The notes: a model not told the origin generated them from the sequence alone. A stretch of DNA of 64,000 nucleotides from Microbacterium gallinarum (GCF_014837165.1 NZ_JACSPM010000005.1:110404-174403); one strand, 5' to 3'. Shown: positions 7,978 through 16,715, counted from the stretch's first letter. Program-made: numbers and translations.

Positions 7978-9165
7978 TCAGCGGGCGCCGAGCAGGTGCT
8001 CGGTCGCGAGCTGCTGCAGGCGCACGAACCCGGCGCCCTTGCCGCCCAGGTACACGCTGGGGTCGAAGTCCTCGTAGGCCGAGCGATCGGCGAGGAAGTC
8101 GTCGTAGCTCTCCCCCGGGTTGAGGGTCGGGGTCGCGAGCTCGTCGACCTTCGCGGCGGCGAGCGCCTCCTGCACCTCGGGGTCGGCGCGGAACGCCGCG
8201 GCGCGCTCCTTGAGCAGCAGGTAGGTGCGCATGTTGGCGGCGGCCGACTCCCACACGCCGACCTCGTCCTCGGTGCGCGAGGGCTTGTAGTCGAAGTGGC
8301 GCGGGCCGTCGTAGGCGGGCACCCCACCGGGGCCGCCGTTCTCGAGCAGGTCGACGAGGGCGAAGGCGTTGTGCAGGTCGCCGTGGCCGAATACGAGATC
8401 CTGGTCGTACTTGATGCCGCGCTGGCCGTTGAGGTCGATGTGGAAGAGCTTGCCGTGGTACAGCGCCTGGGCGATGCCGGCGGCGAAGTTGAGGCCCGCC
8501 ATCTGCTCGTGGCCGACCTCGGGGTTGAGGCCGACGAGCTCGGGACGCTCGAGCGAGTCGATGAACGCGATCGCGTGGCCGAGCGTCGGCAGCAGGATGT
8601 CGCCGCGGGGCTCGTTCGGCTTGGGCTCGATCGCGAAGCGGATGTCGTAGCCCTTGTCGGTGACGTAGTCGCCGAGCAGGTTCACGGCCTCGCGGTAGCG
8701 CTCCAGCGCCTGGCGGATGTCCTTGGCCGAGTCGTACTCGGCACCCTCACGGCCGCCCCACATGACGAACGTCTTCGCGCCGAGCTCGGCACCGAGGTCG
8801 AGCTGGCGGAAGACCTTCCGCAGCGCGAAGCGGCGCACGTCGCGGTCATTGGCGGTGAAGCCGCCGTCCTTGAACACGGGCGCGGAGAAGAGGTTGGTCG
8901 TGACCATCGGCACGATGAGGCCGGTGTCGGCGAGCGCGCCCTTGAGCCGGTCGATCTGCTTCTGGCGCTCGGCGTCGGTGGACCCGAACGCGAACAGGTC
9001 GTCGTCGTGGAATGTGAGGCCGTAGGCGCCGAGCTCGGCGAGCTTCTCGACCGCGTGCACGACGTCGAGCGGGTTGCGGGTGGGCCCGCCGAAGGGGTCG
9101 GTGCCGTTGTATCCGACGGTCCAGAGGCCGAAGGAGAACTTGTCGGCGGGAGTGGGGGTGGGCAT
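7978..9165 (-). CDS. xylA: Xylose isomerase
   Basis: A 395-residue class I xylose isomerase converting D-xylose to D-xylulose (also glucose to fructose) in the cytoplasm, metal-dependent. Catalytic His near residue 53 ([12 protein letters not shown]), the metal-binding PKPNEPRGD around 181-189 after Glu180, [12 protein letters not shown], and [14 protein letters not shown] are intact. Length matches actinobacterial enzymes. I chose ATG 9165, which has GAGGAG at good spacing; the frame stays open further upstream but crosses the operator region. It is the first gene of xylAB, divergent from a LacI-type repressor. Confidence 0.97.
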   Translation of the reverse strand: MPTPTPADKFSFGLWTVGYNGTDPFGGPTRNPLDVVHAVEKLAELGAYGLTFHDDDLFAFGSTDAERQKQIDRLKGALADTGLIVPMVTTNLFSAPVFKDGGFTANDRDVRRFALRKVFRQLDLGAELGAKTFVMWGGREGAEYDSAKDIRQALERYREAVNLLGDYVTDKGYDIRFAIEPKPNEPRGDILLPTLGHAIAFIDSLERPELVGLNPEVGHEQMAGLNFAAGIAQALYHGKLFHIDLNGQRGIKYDQDLVFGHGDLHNAFALVDLLENGGPGGVPAYDGPRHFDYKPSRTEDEVGVWESAAANMRTYLLLKERAAAFRADPEVQEALAAAKVDELATPTLNPGESYDDFLADRSAYEDFDPSVYLGGKGAGFVRLQQLATEHLLGAR

Positions 9166-9185
9166 GACGCTCCTCGATTCGGCGG

Positions 9186-9198
9186 CGAACCAGGTTCG
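9186..9198. promoter_or_regulatory. Palindrome in xylA leader
   Basis: The 13-bp perfect palindrome CGAACCAGGTTCG lies just upstream of the xylA start. It shares the nine bases CGAACCAGG with the arm of the xylA/xylB hairpin. It may be a second regulator site or a small mRNA hairpin. Confidence 0.45.
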
Positions 9199-9212
9199 AC
9201 GGTGAACTAAAT

Positions 9213-9227
9213 GTTGTTGAAAACAAC
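9213..9227. promoter_or_regulatory. Candidate operator of the xylose repressor
   Basis: GTTGTT and AACAAC form 6-bp arms around a 3-bp centre. The site is AT-rich in a GC-rich intergenic region and lies directly downstream of TATAGG, a plausible minus-strand -10 for xylA. A repressor bound here would block xylA transcription. The adjacent LacI-type gene is the natural candidate. Confidence 0.6.
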
Positions 9228-9302
9228 CTATAGCATGAGCGGATGCTGCGTCCACTGCGTCATCCCGAGAATTACGCTTCTCCATCCCGATACTTTCGGC
9301 GC

Positions 9303-9308
9303 TAGCAT
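9303..9308 (+). promoter_or_regulatory. -10 box TAGCAT, LacI-type repressor gene
   Basis: TAGCAT lies 6 nt before ATG 9315, a leaderless start. Confidence 0.6.
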
Positions 9309-9314
9309 CGTCCC

Positions 9315-10325
9315 ATGGCCGATACGTCACGGGTGACCCTCGCCGAGATCGCCGCGGAAGCGGGGGTCTCGCTCGCGACCATGTCGAAGGTGCTGAACGG
9401 CCGCACGGACGTCTCGCCCGCGACCCGCGCCCGGCTCGAGGAGCACCTCGCGCGGCACGGGTACCAGCGCCGCACCTCCGCGCAGCGCAGCGAGTTCGTC
9501 GAGCTCGTGTTCCACGAGCTCGAGCCGATCTGGTCGATGGAGGTCATCGAGGGCGTCGAAGACGTCGCGCACGCAGCCGGTCTCTCCGTCGTGCTGACGG
9601 TGAGCGGAGACCGCCACTCGCCCGCGCCCGACTGGATCGACGGCGTCCTGCGCCGGCGACCGGTCGGCGTCGTGCTGGTGTTCAGCGACCTGGAAGCCCG
9701 TTACCGCGAGAAGCTGCGGTCGCGCGGCATCCCGTTCGTCATCGTCGACCCGGCGGGCGATCCGTCGCCCGACGTTCCCTCGGTGGGTTCGGCGAACTGG
9801 TCGGGCGGTCTCATGGCCACGCGGCACCTCATCGAGCTCGGGCACCACCGGATCGCCGCGATCACCGGCCCCGAGGACATGATGTGCTCGCTGGCCCGCG
9901 TCGACGGCTACCGCTCGGCGATGAACGCCGCCGGACTGCCGATCGACCCGGAGCTGATCCGCTTCGGCGACTTCCACCCCGGCGGCGGAGAGCACCACGG
10001 CCGCGAGCTGCTCGCGCTGCCCGACCCGCCGACCGCCATCTTCGCGGGAAGCGACCTGCAGGCGCTCGGCGTCATCGCCGCCGGCTCGGCCGCGGGACTC
10101 CGCGTTCCCGACGACCTGTCCGTCGTGGGCTACGACGACATCGCGCTCTCCCGCTGGATGAGCCCGCAGCTCACCACCGTGCACCAGCCGCTGCGGCGTA
10201 TGGGCGAGGAGGCCACGCGCCTCGCGCTGCGCCTCGCCGACGGCGCCACCGCCGACACCCTGCGCATGGACCTCGCGACGCACCTCGTGGTGCGCGACAG
10301 CAGCGCCCCGCCGCCGCCTCGCTGA
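9315..10325 (+). CDS. LacI-family repressor, probably of xylAB
   Basis: A 336-residue LacI/GalR transcription factor. The helix-turn-helix and hinge are at residues 5-60 ([44 protein letters not shown]). The rest is a periplasmic-binding-protein-like sugar-sensing domain ending with [31 protein letters not shown], typical of the family. Divergence from xylA and a palindrome in the shared intergenic region make xylose the likely inducer. Elsewhere in Actinobacteria xylose operons are often run by ROK-type XylR, so a LacI-type controller is a variant. It is followed by a hairpin at 10354-10419. Confidence 0.88.
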   Translation: MADTSRVTLAEIAAEAGVSLATMSKVLNGRTDVSPATRARLEEHLARHGYQRRTSAQRSEFVELVFHELEPIWSMEVIEGVEDVAHAAGLSVVLTVSGDRHSPAPDWIDGVLRRRPVGVVLVFSDLEARYREKLRSRGIPFVIVDPAGDPSPDVPSVGSANWSGGLMATRHLIELGHHRIAAITGPEDMMCSLARVDGYRSAMNAAGLPIDPELIRFGDFHPGGGEHHGRELLALPDPPTAIFAGSDLQALGVIAAGSAAGLRVPDDLSVVGYDDIALSRWMSPQLTTVHQPLRRMGEEATRLALRLADGATADTLRMDLATHLVVRDSSAPPPPR

Positions 10326-10353
10326 TCAGCCCACCGGGTCGGGTGTCGCAACA

Positions 10354-10419
10354 TCGGAGATCCGGGCGACACACGGGGGCGAGGCATCCGTCGCCCCGCG
10401 TGTCTGTCGCGATCTCCGA
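10354..10419. terminator. Large imperfect hairpin after the repressor gene
   Basis: TCGGAGATC at 10354 pairs with GATCTCCGA ending at 10419; inner segments (GCGACA/TGTCGC, GGGGCGA/TCGCCCC) also pair, giving a long stem with bulges. It lies 28 nt after the repressor stop. No U tract follows. A terminator or a structured repeat element are both possible. Confidence 0.55.
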
Positions 10420-10500
10420 TTCTGCGGCCTCCCCCGCGCCGCGCACCACCGGGAGGGGGCACGGGTGTCGGTGCGGTGCTGGGGCGCCTCCTCAACCGGC

Positions 10501-10612
10501 GGGGCCGGGCATACCGGGGGGCCGGGCATACCGGGGGCCGGGCCGGCCGGGGGCCGGGCATACCGGGGAGCCGGGCTGGCCGGAGGGCGGGCATACCGGG
10601 GAGCCGGACCGG
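10501..10612. repeat. GC-rich interspersed repeat
   Basis: GGGCATACCGGG occurs four times (starts near 10507, 10524, 10556, 10589), embedded in GGCCGGG tracts. It occupies most of the 352-bp gap between the LacI-type gene and the 101-residue gene (10326-10677). One frame of the plus strand would read a Gly/Pro-rich peptide, but there is no ribosome-binding site, so I call it non-coding. Confidence 0.6.
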
Positions 10613-10677
10613 AGTCAAGCCTCCTCCTCCGGCGGGGGAAGCGGCGCATGATCGCTTCACGCGAAAGGAGCGCGCCC

Positions 10678-10983
10678 ATGGTTCTGGAACTGCCGACGTC
10701 GTCGCCACGCCCGACCGCCCTGCGCTCCCGCGGAGTCCGCACGCTCCGCGAACTCCCGCCCCGCCGGCCGCAGCAGCCCGCGCCGCTTGACGCCGTCGTG
10801 CGGTGGGTCCGCACCGGCGACCGCTACGAGGTCCGGGTGCGCGAGCACCTCGTCGGCTACATCGACGTGGTCGGCGCGGTCTTCGTCGTGCTGGCCGGCG
10901 CCCGCTACGACCGTGCCGTCGAGGTGCTCCAGACCCTCGACTTCGACGCGGCCGTGCGGGCGATCAGCTCTGCGGAGGGCTGA
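10678..10983 (+). CDS. Small uncharacterised protein
   Basis: A 101-residue soluble protein starting at ATG 10678, with GAAAGGAG at good spacing; an in-frame ATG at 10648 is less likely. Residues 1-35 are basic and Pro/Arg-rich. Residues 40-100 look like a compact alpha/beta unit (AVVRWVRTGDRYEVRVREHLVGYIDVVGAVFVVLAGARYDRAVEVLQTLDFDAAVRAI). No known motif is recognised. It is convergent with the GH3 gene, 9 bp apart, and lies downstream of the GC-rich repeat. Confidence 0.65.
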   Translation: MVLELPTSSPRPTALRSRGVRTLRELPPRRPQQPAPLDAVVRWVRTGDRYEVRVREHLVGYIDVVGAVFVVLAGARYDRAVEVLQTLDFDAAVRAISSAEG

Positions 10984-10992
10984 CGGCGACCC

Positions 10993-13359
10993 TCACTCCG
11001 GGGTCACCCCGACCTGCGCGTGCAGCGCGCGTCCGCTCCCGACGTGGCGCACGTCGCCCGTCACCCGCACCGTGCGGGTTGCGACGATCTCGGCGCTCGA
11101 GCGGCCGAAGCCGAAGTCGATGGCGCCCGGCTCGACGCGCCGACGGCCGTCCGCGCCGGTGAACGACACCAGGTCGGCCGGCACCTCGAACGACACGCGC
11201 ACGCGCTCACCGACCCGCAGCGGCACGCGCGCGTAGCCGATGAGCCGCTGCACGGGACGCACGACCGAGGCGACGGGATCGTGCACGTACAGCTGCACGA
11301 CCTCGACACCGTCCCGCTCGCCGGCGTTGCCCACGTGGATCGACACCGTGACGGACCCGTCGGCGCTCATCTCGGCTGCCGAGGCCGCGGCATCCGCCCA
11401 CACGAAGTGGGAGTACCCGAGACCGTGACCGAACGCGAACGCCGCGGTGGGGTCGATGTTCGACACCTCGCTGCGGCGCGCGAGCGCTGCCGCGAGATAG
11501 GTCGACGGCTGAGCGCCCGGGTCGCGGGGCACGCTCACCGGCAGCCTCCCGCTCGGGTTGACCCGGCCGCTCAGCACGCCGGTGATCGCCGCGGTGCCCT
11601 CCTCGCCGGCGAAGAACGTCTGCACGATGGCCGCCGCGCGCTCGGGAGCCGACCCGAGCGCGTAGGGGCGCCCGGCCAGCAGGGTCACGACCGTCGGCGT
11701 ACCGCTGTCGAGCATGGCGTCGAGCAGCGCCTGCTGGGTCCCGGGGAGCGACAGGTCGGCGACATCGCAGCCTTCGCCGCTGGTTCCGCGGCCGAAGAGT
11801 CCGGCACGGTCGCCGAGTGCCAGCACGACGACATCGGCTTCGGATGCCGCGGCCGCGGCCTCCTCGAAGCCGACGGTCTCGCCGCCGTCGACCGTGGTGC
11901 CCTGCGCGTAGACGATCTCGGCGTCGGGGAACTCCGCGGCGAGCGCATCCTGCAGGGTCGGCAGGGATATGCCGATGGGGACTTCGGGATGCCGCACCCC
12001 GACGTGCGACGGGAACGAGTAGCAGCCGAGCACGGCGTAGGGGTCTGCGGCGGTCGGCCCGACGACGGCGATGCGCTTCGGGCGGACCAGAGGCAGGGTG
12101 CCGTCGTTGGCGAGCAGCACGACGGCCTCCTCGGCGAGACGCCGGGCGAGGTCGCGGTTGGAGGCGGGGTCGAGGTCGACGCTGCCGCGCACATCCTCGC
12201 TCGTGCCGGCACGGTCCGCGAGCGCGGACGGCACCGGCGACCAGGCGGCGTCCAGCATGCCGAGCTCCGCCTTCTGCCGCAGCACGCGCCGGAGCGCGCG
12301 GTCGATGAGGCCCTCGTCGACCTCGCCGTCCTCGACGGCGCGTACGAACGCCGCCCCGAAGGTCTTGACGGTCGGCAGCTCGACGTCGATGCCCGCGGCG
12401 AGCGCGTCGCGCGCAGCTTCCGTCCACCCCTCGCTGTAGCGGTGGAGCTCCTTCAGGAAGGCGATCGAGAAGTAGTCCGCGACCACCGTGCCCTCGAAGC
12501 CCCATTCGTCGCGGAGCAGTCCGGTCAGCAGTGAGGCGTCGGCGGCCGTCGGGATGCCGTCGAGGTCGGTGTAGGAGTTCATCACCGAGCGGACCCCGCT
12601 CTCGCGGATCGCCATCTCGAACGGCGGCAGCAGCACGTCGGCGAGCTCGCGGGGGCCCACCGAGACCGGTGCCAGGTTGCGCCCGCCCTTGGAGGCGGAG
12701 TAGCCGACGAAGTGCTTCAGCGTGGCGATGACGCCCGCCGATTCGACGCCCTGGATGTAGGCGGTCGCGACCGTGCCCACGAGGTACGGGTCTTCGCCGA
12801 TCGTCTCTTCGACGCGACCCCAGCGGGCGTCGCGCACGACGTCGAGCACCGGCGCGAGGCCCTGGTGCACGCCGACGGAGCGCATGTCGTCGCCGATACG
12901 GCGACCCATCTCGCGCACCAGGTCGGGGTCGAACGACGCCCCCCAGCTCAGCGGCACCGGGTAGGCGGTCGCGCCCCAGGTGGCGAACCCGGCGAGGCAC
13001 TCCTCGTGCGCCAGTGCGGGGATGCCGAAGCGGTTGGCGGCCATGATCCGCTGCTGCGCGCGCTGGAGCGAGAGTGCCCCCGTCGCCGGGTCCACCGGCG
13101 CCGTGCCGAACGGCCGCGTGAGCTGCCCGAGCCCCATCGGCAGGATGGCGTCGAGGTCGACGTGGTCGTCCATGTCGTGCTGGTGCGGGGCGACGTCCTC
13201 GCCGTCGTCGGAGGCTCCGACCCACACGCCGTACAGCTGCGCCACCTTCTCGGCGACGCTCATCTCGGCGATGAGCGCGTCGACGCGGTCGTCGATCGGC
13301 AGCGTCGCATCGCGCCAGGGCGCGACGCTCTCGATGCCTGTCTGGTTCGAGAGGGTCAT
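10993..13359 (-). CDS. Glycoside hydrolase family 3 (beta-glucosidase/beta-xylosidase)
   Basis: A 788-residue cytoplasmic GH3 enzyme without a signal peptide. The N-terminal TIM barrel contains LKHFVGYSASKGGRN and the nucleophile Asp295 in TVVADYFSI. The alpha/beta sandwich follows (IAVVGPTAADPYAVLGCYSF, VVVLALGDRAGLFGRGTSGEG), and the C-terminus is an Fn3-like domain (VVQLYVHDPVASVVRPVQRLIGYARVPL). It cleaves terminal beta-linked glucose or xylose from imported oligosaccharides. Its ATG overlaps the stop of the upstream permease gene (ATGA), tying it to that transporter. Next to xylAB, xylo-oligosaccharides are an attractive substrate, but the exact sugar cannot be read from sequence. Confidence 0.92.
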   Translation of the reverse strand: MTLSNQTGIESVAPWRDATLPIDDRVDALIAEMSVAEKVAQLYGVWVGASDDGEDVAPHQHDMDDHVDLDAILPMGLGQLTRPFGTAPVDPATGALSLQRAQQRIMAANRFGIPALAHEECLAGFATWGATAYPVPLSWGASFDPDLVREMGRRIGDDMRSVGVHQGLAPVLDVVRDARWGRVEETIGEDPYLVGTVATAYIQGVESAGVIATLKHFVGYSASKGGRNLAPVSVGPRELADVLLPPFEMAIRESGVRSVMNSYTDLDGIPTAADASLLTGLLRDEWGFEGTVVADYFSIAFLKELHRYSEGWTEAARDALAAGIDVELPTVKTFGAAFVRAVEDGEVDEGLIDRALRRVLRQKAELGMLDAAWSPVPSALADRAGTSEDVRGSVDLDPASNRDLARRLAEEAVVLLANDGTLPLVRPKRIAVVGPTAADPYAVLGCYSFPSHVGVRHPEVPIGISLPTLQDALAAEFPDAEIVYAQGTTVDGGETVGFEEAAAAASEADVVVLALGDRAGLFGRGTSGEGCDVADLSLPGTQQALLDAMLDSGTPTVVTLLAGRPYALGSAPERAAAIVQTFFAGEEGTAAITGVLSGRVNPSGRLPVSVPRDPGAQPSTYLAAALARRSEVSNIDPTAAFAFGHGLGYSHFVWADAAASAAEMSADGSVTVSIHVGNAGERDGVEVVQLYVHDPVASVVRPVQRLIGYARVPLRVGERVRVSFEVPADLVSFTGADGRRRVEPGAIDFGFGRSSAEIVATRTVRVTGDVRHVGSGRALHAQVGVTPE

Positions 13360-14252
13360 CCCTTCACCGCTCCTGTCAGTCCGCCGACGATCCGCTTCTC
13401 GGCGACGAGGAAGAACGCCAGCGCCGGGATCATCGCCAATGAGGTGTACGCCAGGATCGCGCCGGTGTTCTGCGAGTACTGGCTGGAGAACTGCGTCACG
13501 CCGAGCGGGAGCGGCCACAGTTCCTGCGGCAGGCTGCCCGTGCTGATCACGAGCAGCGGAAGCAGGTAGCCGTTCCAGCTCGCGACGAAGGCCAGGATGC
13601 CGACCGTGATGAGGCCCGGCTTGGCCAGCGGCAGCATGATGCGCCAGAAGAACCCGATGCGCGAGGCACCGTCGATCATCGCCGCCTCCTCGAGCTCGGC
13701 GGGGATCGCCCGCAGGAACGGCACCAGGATGATGATCGTGGTGGGCAGGGCGAACGCGATGCCCGGGATGATCACGCCCAGGTAGGTTCCGTGCAGTCCG
13801 AGCGTGCGCAGCAGCAGCGTGAGCGGCAGCGCGGCGACGGTCAGGGGGAACATCAGGCCCGCGGCGAACAGTGTGTAGAGGCCTTGACGGCCGCGGAACT
13901 CGTAGCGCGCCAGCACGAAGGCGGCCATGATGCCCGCGACGACGACACCGACGGTCGTCGAGACGGCCAGCACCGTGCTCGCGAAGACGTTGCCCCAGAA
14001 CCTCGGAGCGCTGAGCACAGCGATCCAGTTCTCGAGGGTCCACGGATCGGGCAGGCCGGCCGGGTTGGCGTTGATGTCGGCGGTGGTGCGCAGGCCGCCC
14101 ATGAAGACGTAGATCACGGGGCCGATGGCGATCGCCGCGATGACGAGCGCCACGAGATAGACGAACGGCTGGCCCCAGTCGAATCCGCGGCGGACGGGCA
14201 GGACGTCGCGCGGCTCGGTCCCGCCGGTGACGATGGTGGTGGTGGCCGACAT
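13356..14252 (-). CDS. Carbohydrate ABC transporter permease, MalG type
   Basis: A 298-residue inner-membrane permease with six hydrophobic segments. The cytoplasmic loop EEAAMIDGASRIGFFWRIMLPLAKPGL is the EAA motif that docks with the ATPase. It forms a heterodimeric channel with the permease encoded upstream, only 1 bp away. No ATP-binding gene is in this operon, so the transporter must share an ATPase encoded elsewhere, as is common for CUT1 sugar importers in Gram-positive bacteria. The GH3 gene downstream overlaps by 4 bp. Confidence 0.93.
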   Translation of the reverse strand: MSATTTIVTGGTEPRDVLPVRRGFDWGQPFVYLVALVIAAIAIGPVIYVFMGGLRTTADINANPAGLPDPWTLENWIAVLSAPRFWGNVFASTVLAVSTTVGVVVAGIMAAFVLARYEFRGRQGLYTLFAAGLMFPLTVAALPLTLLLRTLGLHGTYLGVIIPGIAFALPTTIIILVPFLRAIPAELEEAAMIDGASRIGFFWRIMLPLAKPGLITVGILAFVASWNGYLLPLLVISTGSLPQELWPLPLGVTQFSSQYSQNTGAILAYTSLAMIPALAFFLVAEKRIVGGLTGAVKG

Positions 14253-14253
14253 G

Positions 14254-15291
14254 TCAACCCTCCCCTCTCTTGCGTCGGACGCCCGGCTCGCGCGTGCGGC
14301 GGGCCGAGGATCCGGTGATCGATCCCGCGAGGTCGCGGCGCAGCGCGAAGCGCTGATAGACGAGTGCGATGACGAGCGAGATGACGAAGAGAATCACGGC
14401 GATCGCACTGCCATAGCCGGGCTGCCCGGCGAACTGGCCCTGCTGCACCATGTAGGTCGCCATGGATTCCGTCGCGATCCGCCGCACGGCGGGCGCGACG
14501 GTGACCCAGATCATGTCGAAGACCTGCAGCGAGCCGATGATCGACAGGAACGCCCAGATGCGGATCGTCGGGCCGAGGAGAGGCAGGGTGATGTACCGCT
14601 GGATCTGCCACCAGCTGGCGCCGTCGATGGCCGCGGCCTCGGCGAGCTCGTCGGGCACGCCCTGGAGGCCTGCGAGCATGAGCAGGATGGCGAAGCCGAT
14701 GTACTTCCAGGTGAGGATGAAGAAGATCGTCCAGAGCGCGAGATCCGGGTCCGCGAGCCAGTTCTGGGCGAGTCCACCGAGTCCGATGGCCTCGAGCGTC
14801 GCGTTGACCGCGCCGGTCGGCTGGAGGATGAGTCGCCACGACAGGCCCGCGATGACCTCGGCGAGCACGTAGGGGACGAAGATCAGCAGGCGGAAGACGC
14901 TGCGGCCGCGCATGCGCCGGTTGAGCAGCAGCGCGATGCCGATGGCGATCGGACCCTGCACGAGCAGGGACATGATCAGGATGAAGAAGGTGTTGGCGAT
15001 GGCTCGCTGGAACTCGGGTGTGGTCAGCGCCCGCACGTAGTTGTCGAGGCCGATGAACCGGCCCGAGTCGGCGAGGTTCTCCCACCGGAACGCGGGAGGC
15101 AGGTTGTAGAGGCTGTAGACCGCCGCGAGGATCACCGGCAGGATCACGAACCCCAGGAACAGCACGAGCGCGGGGGTGATGAAGAAGAAGATCTCGAGGC
15201 GCTTGCGGGCCTCGCCGCGCCGCCGAGGGCGCGTGGGTGCAGGGCCCGGGCCCGCGGTGACCGCGGGCCCGGGCGTGGTGAGAGTGGTCAT
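14254..15291 (-). CDS. Carbohydrate ABC transporter permease, MalF type
   Basis: A 345-residue permease with six to seven hydrophobic segments and the EAA loop ELAEAAAIDGASWWQIQRYITLPLLGP. Residues 1-40 are a Pro/Gly/Arg-rich cytoplasmic tail. The DNA for this tail contains a 31-nt palindrome at 15244-15274, so the mRNA folds into a very stable hairpin within the first 16 codons. The gene starts 2 bp after the stop of the binding-protein gene. Partner of the MalG-type permease downstream. Confidence 0.93.
   Translation of the reverse strand: MTTLTTPGPAVTAGPGPAPTRPRRRGEARKRLEIFFFITPALVLFLGFVILPVILAAVYSLYNLPPAFRWENLADSGRFIGLDNYVRALTTPEFQRAIANTFFILIMSLLVQGPIAIGIALLLNRRMRGRSVFRLLIFVPYVLAEVIAGLSWRLILQPTGAVNATLEAIGLGGLAQNWLADPDLALWTIFFILTWKYIGFAILLMLAGLQGVPDELAEAAAIDGASWWQIQRYITLPLLGPTIRIWAFLSIIGSLQVFDMIWVTVAPAVRRIATESMATYMVQQGQFAGQPGYGSAIAVILFVISLVIALVYQRFALRRDLAGSITGSSARRTREPGVRRKRGEG
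15244..15274 (-). promoter_or_regulatory. Stable hairpin in the first codons of the MalF-type permease
   Basis: 15-bp perfect arms (GCCCGGGCCCGCGGT and its complement) around a single central base. The stem is all G/C except one pair. It begins about 17 nt after the permease start codon and would slow ribosomes or polymerase at the junction between the binding-protein and permease genes. Confidence 0.7.
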
Positions 15292-15293
15292 GT

Positions 15294-16595
15294 CTACAGC
15301 GTCGCCGCGGCGTCCTGCATCCGCTTGACGATGTCCTCCGGCGTGCCGTTGCCTGCGAACAGGTTGACGATGCCTTCGTTCATGGCGTTGCCGACAGTCG
15401 TGCCGAACGCGGTGTCGAACCAGAGCTGGACGAAGGATGCCTCGGCCAGCCCGGCTGCGACGGCCTTGAGGTTCTCATCCTCGAGCCCATCCTGTGCGGC
15501 GGGCACCGTCGGGATGCCCGAGCCGCTCTCGGCGAAGCGCCGCTGGACGTCCTCGGACATGATGTAGGCCAGCAGGTCGGCGCACTCCGGCGGTGCCTCG
15601 GCCGCGCAGCCGAAGCCGTCGCCGCCGCCGAGTGCGGCCGTCGGGTCGCCGGCCGCGCCTTCGATGCCGGGCATCGGGAACCAGCCGAGGAAGGCGGGCA
15701 CCTGCTGGTCGGGGGTGAGACCGCCGATCGTGCCGGCGTTCCAGTGGCCCATGAGCTCCATGGCGGCCTGGCCGTTGGCGATCATGCCCGCGGAGCTGCC
15801 AGCGCCCTCCTGGGGCACGGTGCCGAGGAAGCCGTCCTGGAACGGCTCGATCCCGAGGAACTCCTCGAGCTGCTCGCCCGCCTCGACCCAGCACGGGTCG
15901 CTGAAGTCGAACTCCTCCTGACCCGCTGCGAGGGTCTCGGGCGAGCAGGACTTGAGCGCGAACTGGTACCACCAGTGCGCGGCCGGCCAGCCGGCGCCGG
16001 CTCCGACCGAGATCGGAACGACGCCCGACTCGCGCAGGTCGGCCACCGCGTCGACGAGGTCGTCGAACGTCTCGGGCACCTCGACGCCGGCCTCTTCGAA
16101 CATGTCGGTGTTGTACCAGAAGCCCTCGATGCCGAAGGTGAAGGGGACGGCGTAGGTCTCGCCGCCGACCTGCCACGGGTTCACCGTGGCGCCGACGCTC
16201 TCGATGGTGTCGGGGATCAGGTCGTCGAGGGGCATCAGATAGCCGTTCTCGACCTGGTCGCGCAGCTCGCCGCCGGGCCACACCTGGAAGAGGTCCGGCG
16301 GGTCGCCTGCCGCGAGCGCGTTGGGGATGAGCGTGCGCTGCAGCTCCTCGTTCTGGTAGCCGACCTGTTCCACGTTGACGCCGGGGTTGGCCTCCTCGAA
16401 CTCGGCCGCCACTTCCTCCCAGACGTCGGGCAGGGGACCGTTGGTGGCGTTGTGCCACCAGGTGAGCGTGACTTCTTCGCCGTCGCCGTCTCCGTCGTCG
16501 CCGCCCCCACCGGCCGTACAGCCGGCGAGTGCACCGGCGGTGAGGCCGGCGGCTGCGATCACGGCGAAGACGCGCATCCTGCTGCGTGTGTTCAT
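15294..16595 (-). CDS. Sugar-binding lipoprotein of ABC importer
   Basis: A 433-residue extracellular solute-binding protein of family 1. The signal peptide ends in the lipobox LAGC with Cys26 lipidated, then a Gly/Asp-rich linker. The mature part shows the family pattern (VTLTWWHNATNGPLPDVWEEV, YAVPFTFGIEGFWYNTDMFEEAGV). It captures the sugar outside the membrane and delivers it to the two permeases downstream. I start at ATG 16595, which gives a proper signal peptide; upstream in-frame codons cover the operator region. It is the first gene of a four-gene operon. Confidence 0.93.
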   Translation of the reverse strand: MNTRSRMRVFAVIAAAGLTAGALAGCTAGGGGDDGDGDGEEVTLTWWHNATNGPLPDVWEEVAAEFEEANPGVNVEQVGYQNEELQRTLIPNALAAGDPPDLFQVWPGGELRDQVENGYLMPLDDLIPDTIESVGATVNPWQVGGETYAVPFTFGIEGFWYNTDMFEEAGVEVPETFDDLVDAVADLRESGVVPISVGAGAGWPAAHWWYQFALKSCSPETLAAGQEEFDFSDPCWVEAGEQLEEFLGIEPFQDGFLGTVPQEGAGSSAGMIANGQAAMELMGHWNAGTIGGLTPDQQVPAFLGWFPMPGIEGAAGDPTAALGGGDGFGCAAEAPPECADLLAYIMSEDVQRRFAESGSGIPTVPAAQDGLEDENLKAVAAGLAEASFVQLWFDTAFGTTVGNAMNEGIVNLFAGNGTPEDIVKRMQDAAATL

Positions 16596-16607
16596 CCTCG
16601 AACCTCT

Positions 16608-16633
16608 CGAAAGTTTCGACGTCTGCGTCGAAA
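16608..16633. promoter_or_regulatory. Candidate ROK operator between sugar operon and regulator
   Basis: Two overlapping palindromes: CGAAAGTTTCG (16608-16618), and TTTCGACG/CGTCGAAA 8-bp arms with a 4-bp spacer (16614-16633). They lie 13-38 bp before the binding-protein start codon and about 100 bp before the ROK gene. Confidence 0.65.
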
Positions 16634-16715
16634 GTGATGTGGACGTCCTCAGAGTAGGCCGCCCCACATTTGGAGTCAAGCGCAACAAATACCGATCCGA
16701 TCACGGTGGCGGCCC

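Noticed and set aside
5815..9210. A very long plus-strand open frame of more than 1100 codons
   Set aside because: It is antisense to xylA, xylB and the coiled-coil gene. Its translation is Arg/Glu/Gly-rich with no motif, as expected when GC-rich genes are read on the other strand.
10501..10612. Collagen-like gene over the GC-rich repeat
   Set aside because: No ribosome-binding site or start that fits; the frame differs from the clear one at 18023, which has a strong ribosome-binding site.
13360..14043. Upstream extension of the GH3 frame
   Set aside because: The extra part runs over the permease gene in another frame, and the ATG at 13359 overlaps the permease stop in the usual ATGA way.
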